Part shown: positions 60,677 to 64,000 of the stretch, piece by piece | How the letters are laid out: every line of letters starts with the position of its first letter | Numbering within the stretch: position 1 is the stretch's first letter | NCBI GenBank assembly: GCA_963822705.1 | Contig: CAWGIX010000010.1 | Coordinates: forward strand, 482,829 to 546,828 | Direction: 5' to 3' | Length of the DNA stretch: 64,000 nucleotides | From: CAVRQM01 sp963822705 | GTDB taxonomy: Bacteria; Pseudomonadota; Alphaproteobacteria; Acetobacterales; Acetobacteraceae | Notes under the pieces: generated by a model | What the model was told of the DNA's origin: nothing | Seen by the model: only the letters and a program-made list of their open reading frames with translations | Database searches by the model: none | Translations under genes and position numbers: made by a program

Positions 60677-61051
60677 ATGGTCGCGACCTCAGCCCTCGAC
60701 ATCGTGTCGGCCTACCAGGACGCTTGGACGTCCCGGGACTTCGACACAGCCGCGCGATACGTCGCCGACGACATCGTCTTCAGGAGCCCGCAGCAGCACA
60801 TCACCGGCGCGCGGGAGTTCCTCTCCATGTTGCGCGGCTTTGCGGCCCGGGTCGCGCCGCGATGGGAGCAGGTCTCGGCGGCATCCAGCGAAGAGAGCGT
60901 GCTCCTCCTGTACAACCTCTTCTCGGACGCAGGGGATGCGCTGCCGTGCGCGGATTACTTCACGCTGCGTGACGGAAGGATCGCGACCGAGACGCTGGTC
61001 TTCGACCCGCGACCCTTCGCCGAGCTGGCGCAGCGCCGGCAGCCAGGCTGA
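60677..61051 (+). CDS. SnoaL-like (NTF2 fold) domain protein
   Basis: 124-residue single-domain protein: ALDIVSAYQDAWTSRDFDTA, RYVADDIVFRSPQQHITGAR, EFLSMLRGFAARV, VLLLYNLFSDAGDALPCADY, FTLRDGRIATETLVFDPRPF. This is the alpha-beta cone of SnoaL/ketosteroid-isomerase-like proteins with the usual polar pocket residues, but no catalytic assignment is possible. The ATG 60677 is 6 bases after GAAGGAG, so unlike many genes here it has a normal leader. Frame intact. Confidence 0.85.
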   Translation: MVATSALDIVSAYQDAWTSRDFDTAARYVADDIVFRSPQQHITGAREFLSMLRGFAARVAPRWEQVSAASSEESVLLLYNLFSDAGDALPCADYFTLRDGRIATETLVFDPRPFAELAQRRQPG

Positions 61052-61061
61052 GGGACGCCGC

Positions 61062-61132
61062 TGCCCCCTGGAGGAATCGAACCTCCCTCAACCGGTTAAA
61101 AGCCGGCTGCTCTTCCGATGAGCTAAGGGGGC
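61062..61132 (-). tRNA. tRNA-Lys (anticodon TTT)
   Basis: Cloverleaf on the minus strand: acceptor GCCCCCT/AGGGGGC, D-arm GCTC/GAGC, anticodon stem GCCGG/CCGGT around CTTTTAA (anticodon TTT), T-arm GGAGG-TTCGATT-CCTCC and discriminator A. The variable loop has four bases, one fewer than usual. No CCA is encoded. Confidence 0.95.
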
Positions 61133-61168
61133 GTGGCAGCCGATTGTATGCACGCGGAGGCGGTGTCC

Positions 61169-61174
61169 TAGGAT
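61169..61174 (+). promoter_or_regulatory. Putative -10 element for leaderless acyltransferase gene
   Basis: TAGGAT, then GCCGACC (7 bases) and GTG 61182. The in-frame ATG at 61173 overlaps this box and so would not be on the transcript. Confidence 0.45.
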
Positions 61175-61181
61175 GCCGACC

Positions 61182-61871
61182 GTGACGACGCGCGTGCGCG
61201 GCTTTCCCCAGCGCTTCCCGGTGCGCGACGATGGACGGCGGTCGCTGCGCTATCACAGCGTCTCGACCCTCAGCCGCGTTGTGCTGCGCTGCTGGTTCGG
61301 CGCGCAGCTGCGCTTCGAGGGCGTCGACAACATTCCCGCCGAGGGTCCGCTGCTCGTGGTGAGCAATCACCTGAGCAACATCGATCCGTTTCTGTTCGGC
61401 GCCTACGCACCCGGGGCGATGTTCTGCATGGCGAAGAGCGAGCTCTTCAGGAATCGCGTGATGAGCTGGATGCTCGCGGGATGCAACTGCTTTCCTGTCG
61501 ATCGTGGCACCGCAGACCGCTGGGCGCTGCGCACGTCGCTCCGCATCCTGGCCCTGTCCGGGCGCCTGGTCATCTTCCTCGAGGGCACCCGCTCAGCGTC
61601 CGCAGGAATGAAGCGCGCCGAGGCCGGCGTCGGCTTCCTGGCGCGGCGCTCGCGCGCCCGCGTGCTGCCCGTGGCCATCTGGGGCACGGAGCGCGCCCTG
61701 CCTCGCGGCCGCCGCCTGCCCAGGCGTGTGTCCGTGACCGTTCGCTACGGCGACGCCTTCCTGCCCGATCCCGCGCCTCCCGGTGCGTCATCTGACCAGG
61801 CGCTCGCCGACCAGATCGGGCGGAGCATCGCCGCCCTGCTGCCCAGGGGCTATCGCGGCGAGTACGCCTGA
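61182..61871 (+). CDS. 1-acyl-sn-glycerol-3-phosphate acyltransferase family protein (PlsC type)
   Basis: About 229 residues. PlsC-family motifs: the catalytic NHLSNIDP (N-H-x4-D) after PLLVVSNH, the second block CFPVDRGTADRWALRTSLRI, and FLEGTRSASAGMKRAEAG (the E-G-T-R-S glycerophosphate-binding block), then VLPVAIWGTERALPRGRRLP. It should acylate lysophosphatidic acid or a related acceptor at the inner membrane face. I choose GTG 61182 because of the TAGGAT box 7 bases before it; the ATG at 61173 would add three residues. Ends 13 bases before the stop of the converging surface protein. Frame intact. Confidence 0.92.
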   Translation: MTTRVRGFPQRFPVRDDGRRSLRYHSVSTLSRVVLRCWFGAQLRFEGVDNIPAEGPLLVVSNHLSNIDPFLFGAYAPGAMFCMAKSELFRNRVMSWMLAGCNCFPVDRGTADRWALRTSLRILALSGRLVIFLEGTRSASAGMKRAEAGVGFLARRSRARVLPVAIWGTERALPRGRRLPRRVSVTVRYGDAFLPDPAPPGASSDQALADQIGRSIAALLPRGYRGEYA

Positions 61872-61883
61872 CGAGCAGTCAGC

Positions 61884-62712
61884 TCAGCCGAGCGGCCCCA
61901 TGCCCAGCGGATTCGGGCCGCGCCAACGCTGGTCGGGGATGTACGCATTCCAGAGGTTCCGGTCGCCGCCCTTCCAGAAGATGTCGATCTCGCCGCCCCA
62001 GGCGGTGGCCGCCGGAGCCGAGCCCAGCGGTCCCATGCCCACGAGGACGGCGCCCTGCCAGCCGGCGTCGCTGTACCAGGCCATCCAGAGGTTGCCGTCC
62101 GCGCCCTGCCAGAACACGTCCTCCTCGTTGGTGCTGGGGATGACGTCGGCGGCAGGCGTCGAGCTGACCGAGGCGATGCCCACCGGCAACGGGCCCACCC
62201 AGGCGGAGCCGTTGAAGTACGCCTCCCAGAGCCTCTGGTCGGTACCCGCCCAGAACACGCCCTGGGTGCCGGAGCTGTGCGAGATCGCTGTGGGGGTCGA
62301 TCCCAGTGGGCCCATGCCCACGCTGAACGGCCCGTTCCACGTGCTGCCGACGGCGAACGCCTCCCAGAGGTTGCCATCGGTGCCCTTCCAGAAGACGTCG
62401 ATCTCGTTGCCGTGCGCGGTGACCGTGGGAGCAGATCCGAGCGGTCCCATGTGCCGGTTGGCCAGGCCTGCGAAGGGACCGCCGCCCGTCGCCGTGGCCT
62501 CCCAGAGGTTGCCGTCGGTTCCCTTCCAGAACGCGGCGAGCTGGCCGCTGCCCGGTACGTAGGTCAGGGCAGGCGTGGAACCGAGCGGTCCCATGCCCCG
62601 GCCCGCGGGACCGCTCCAGGCCGAGCCGTTCCACGAGGCTTCCCAGATGTTGGCGTCGGCACCCTTCCAGATCGCGTACTGACTGCCGCTTCCGTCGGCT
62701 GCGGCCGCAGGC
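61884..62712 (-). repeat. Six ~140-base tandem repeats encoding propeller blades
   Basis: Six consecutive units of about 46 codons on the minus strand, each with a W-x-G-x-D-x-N-L/I-W-E/M/N core and most ending in MGPLGS. The fourth unit is the most diverged (GIASVSSTP in place of MGPLGSTP). The protein stops within the last MGPLG, so the terminal blade may be closed by the first, as in propellers with a swapped strand. Confidence 0.85.
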
Positions 62713-64000
62713 GCGTTGCCGGTGAACGGCGCGCGCCCCGGCGGGCTCGACAGATGCACGGCGCCGTACTCGACAGCGCCGATCGTGCAGGGACCGCCAC
62801 GCGTCACGCCGCGCTCATCGGTACCCGGGCAGTTCGCCTGGCCGCCGGGCACCGCGCCCACGGCCGCGCTGGCGGCGTCCGGCATCATCGTCTGCGTCGG
62901 CCCGCCGTTCCACTGGAACCGGCCCAGCAGCGGGTTGGCGCTGTTGATCGCGTGGTTGCTGAAGCCGCACGACGTGCTGCTGTCGAGGTTGTAACCGGCG
63001 TCGTTGACGGTTCCCGTCCCGCCGCAGTTTGCGCTGGTCACCCCGTAGGCAACGATGCTCTGCGAGACGGTTGTCGACACGGTGACACCCGCCGGCACGT
63101 AGGTGTGAATGTCGGCGCCTCCGTCCGGACCGCCGTTGCCGGTGAGCGTCACCTGTTGGATGGTGATGGCGCCGTAGTTCTGGATGCCGCCGCCACCACT
63201 CGCGGTCTCGGTGTTGTTGTAGAGCGTGCTGTTCGTCACCGACGTGGTGCCGCCGTTGGCGATACCACCTCCCTCCGCTGCGGAGTTGCCCTCGAAGCTG
63301 TCGCCGATGAGCGTGTCCGTCGCGCCGGGTTGCACTTCGACGCCACCGCCGCCGAACGGACCGTTGGTGGTGCCGAAGTTGGTCGCGGTGTTGTCGATGA
63401 ATTGGCTGTTGATGATCATCATGCCGTGCCCGAGGCTGGTCGCCTCGTCCTCGACGGCGCCGCCCTCCACCGCCGTGTTGCCGATGAATGTGCTGTTGCT
63501 GACCGTCGCATTGCCGTAGTCATGGTTGTCCAGCGCGCCGCCACCCACCGCTCCTGTTGCGGTGTAGGGCGAGGTGTTGTCGAGGAAGAGCACGCCCGTG
63601 ACGTTGAGGTGGCCGCGGTTCAGGATTGCGCCGCCCCCGTGCGGCTGATTGGCGTCACCGTTGGACAGTGTCATCGAGTTGATCGTCAAGCTGCCGCTGT
63701 TGTCGATCATGAACAGACGCAGTGCGGGCGCCGAGCTCGGCCGCGTGATGGTGGCGCCGTTCCCGTTGACGGTCACGTTGCCCGTGATCATGGGAAGGCC
63801 GTTCTCACCGTCGTTGCTGTTGTTGATCGTTGTGAGTGCGTACGTGCACCCCGGCATGAGGTTGACCGTGCCGCCCGAGCCGGCGACGGCTCCCACCGCG
63901 CTCACGAGGCTCGAACCACTGCACGCCACTGCCGCGGCCGCCGCGCGCGGGCTCATCGCGCCAAAGGCGAGAACGCTGCTGGCGGCGACGCCTGCGAGTG
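61884..64000 (-). CDS. Secreted beta-helix / lectin-like propeller protein, 5' end outside window
   Basis: At least 705 codons, open to the right edge. The visible N-terminus LAGVAASSVLAFGAM looks like the end of a signal-peptide helix, so the true start is just outside; the ATG at 63956 is internal. Residues to about 400 form a right-handed parallel beta-helix (repeated NSTFIGNTA, NSQFIDNTA, GDSFEGNSA and NSTLYNNTE turns) with GAVGGGALDN and GGGGIQNYG, closing with a choice-of-anchor Q-like GGPTQTMMPDAASAAVGAVP. The rest is six ~46-residue repeats centred on FWKGTDGNLWEA...MGPLGS, like the blades of PLL/fucose-lectin-type propellers. Probably a cell-surface or secreted carbohydrate-binding protein. 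Frame intact. Confidence 0.85.
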   Translation of the reverse strand, partial: LAGVAASSVLAFGAMSPRAAAAAVACSGSSLVSAVGAVAGSGGTVNLMPGCTYALTTINNSNDGENGLPMITGNVTVNGNGATITRPSSAPALRLFMIDNSGSLTINSMTLSNGDANQPHGGGAILNRGHLNVTGVLFLDNTSPYTATGAVGGGALDNHDYGNATVSNSTFIGNTAVEGGAVEDEATSLGHGMMIINSQFIDNTATNFGTTNGPFGGGGVEVQPGATDTLIGDSFEGNSAAEGGGIANGGTTSVTNSTLYNNTETASGGGGIQNYGAITIQQVTLTGNGGPDGGADIHTYVPAGVTVSTTVSQSIVAYGVTSANCGGTGTVNDAGYNLDSSTSCGFSNHAINSANPLLGRFQWNGGPTQTMMPDAASAAVGAVPGGQANCPGTDERGVTRGGPCTIGAVEYGAVHLSSPPGRAPFTGNAPAAAADGSGSQYAIWKGADANIWEASWNGSAWSGPAGRGMGPLGSTPALTYVPGSGQLAAFWKGTDGNLWEATATGGGPFAGLANRHMGPLGSAPTVTAHGNEIDVFWKGTDGNLWEAFAVGSTWNGPFSVGMGPLGSTPTAISHSSGTQGVFWAGTDQRLWEAYFNGSAWVGPLPVGIASVSSTPAADVIPSTNEEDVFWQGADGNLWMAWYSDAGWQGAVLVGMGPLGSAPAATAWGGEIDIFWKGGDRNLWNAYIPDQRWRGPNPLGMGPLG

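Overview
The window is a GC-rich bacterial chromosome segment with densely packed, often overlapping genes (many ATGA/GTGA junctions). It holds three tRNA genes and no insertion sequence, phage gene, CRISPR array or rRNA. The gene set (R3H-domain ATPase next to tmk, pdxST, MoxR/DUF58/RDD/SpoIIM cluster, PyrR-type pyr operon, DUF2905, several acyl-CoA dehydrogenases and acyl-CoA carboxylases) suggests a terrestrial high-GC lineage of the Chloroflexota/Dormibacterota type. This is an inference from gene content, not a proven placement. The first ~2.07 kb looks different: it is a frameshift-poor xanthine dehydrogenase operon of proteobacterial flavour, joined abruptly to a truncated alcohol dehydrogenase. 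I read that join as an assembly chimera or an illegitimate recombination.

Layout. 1-2.4 kb: xdhB and xdhA fragments, then an alcohol dehydrogenase fragment (minus). 2.5-7.9 kb: membrane protein, DUF4129, DUF4350, MoxR and DUF58 genes (plus), converging on RDD, ispH, spoIIM and RDD genes (minus, to 11.2 kb). 11.2-15.6 kb (minus): biotin carrier, carboxyltransferase, enoyl-CoA hydratase, SH3-domain protein, alpha/beta hydrolase, then tRNA-Arg and tRNA-Pro. 15.9-22.7 kb: SRPBCC protein, pdxS, pdxT, acetyltransferase, R3H ATPase, tmk and two unknowns. 22.8-39.6 kb: a large acyl-CoA block. It comprises enoyl-CoA hydratase, a FadF-like Fe-S oxidoreductase, SCP2, 3-hydroxyacyl-CoA dehydrogenase, methylmalonyl-CoA epimerase and mutase, carboxyltransferase, sucCD, three acyl-CoA dehydrogenases and a thiolase, with an AI-2E transporter and an O-methyltransferase interspersed. 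39.6-45.4 kb: quinone oxidoreductase-like protein, two LytR-CpsA-Psr proteins, phosphofructokinase of PPi type and a TolB-like propeller. 45.4-48.5 kb: meaB, a second methylmalonyl-CoA mutase, a structured inverted-repeat element and DUF2905. 48.5-57.9 kb: pyr operon with a PyrR-type leader (pyrB-pyrR-pyrC-carA-carB-pyrK-pyrD). 57.9-64 kb: a secreted protein of unknown function, methyltransferase, SnoaL-like protein, tRNA-Lys, acyltransferase and a beta-helix/propeller surface protein cut by the right edge. No stretch above 300 bases lacks a gene.

How the genes fit together. Acyl-CoA dehydrogenases, hydratases, 3-hydroxyacyl-CoA dehydrogenase and thiolase give beta-oxidation, with the FadF-like protein a likely electron exit to quinone. 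Carboxyltransferase, epimerase, mutase and MeaB convert propionyl-CoA to succinyl-CoA, and SucCD then makes succinate with substrate-level phosphorylation. The pyr operon covers every step from carbamoyl phosphate to orotate.

Two cross-cutting observations. First, about half of the long genes, including essential ones, are split by single-base shifts, and tRNA-Arg has an extra base in its T-loop. Sequencing or assembly indels are the simplest explanation, so coordinates of frameshifted genes are given as whole-gene spans. Second, many start codons lie only 6-8 bases after a TANNNT hexamer, the signature of leaderless transcription. This also resolves several start choices.
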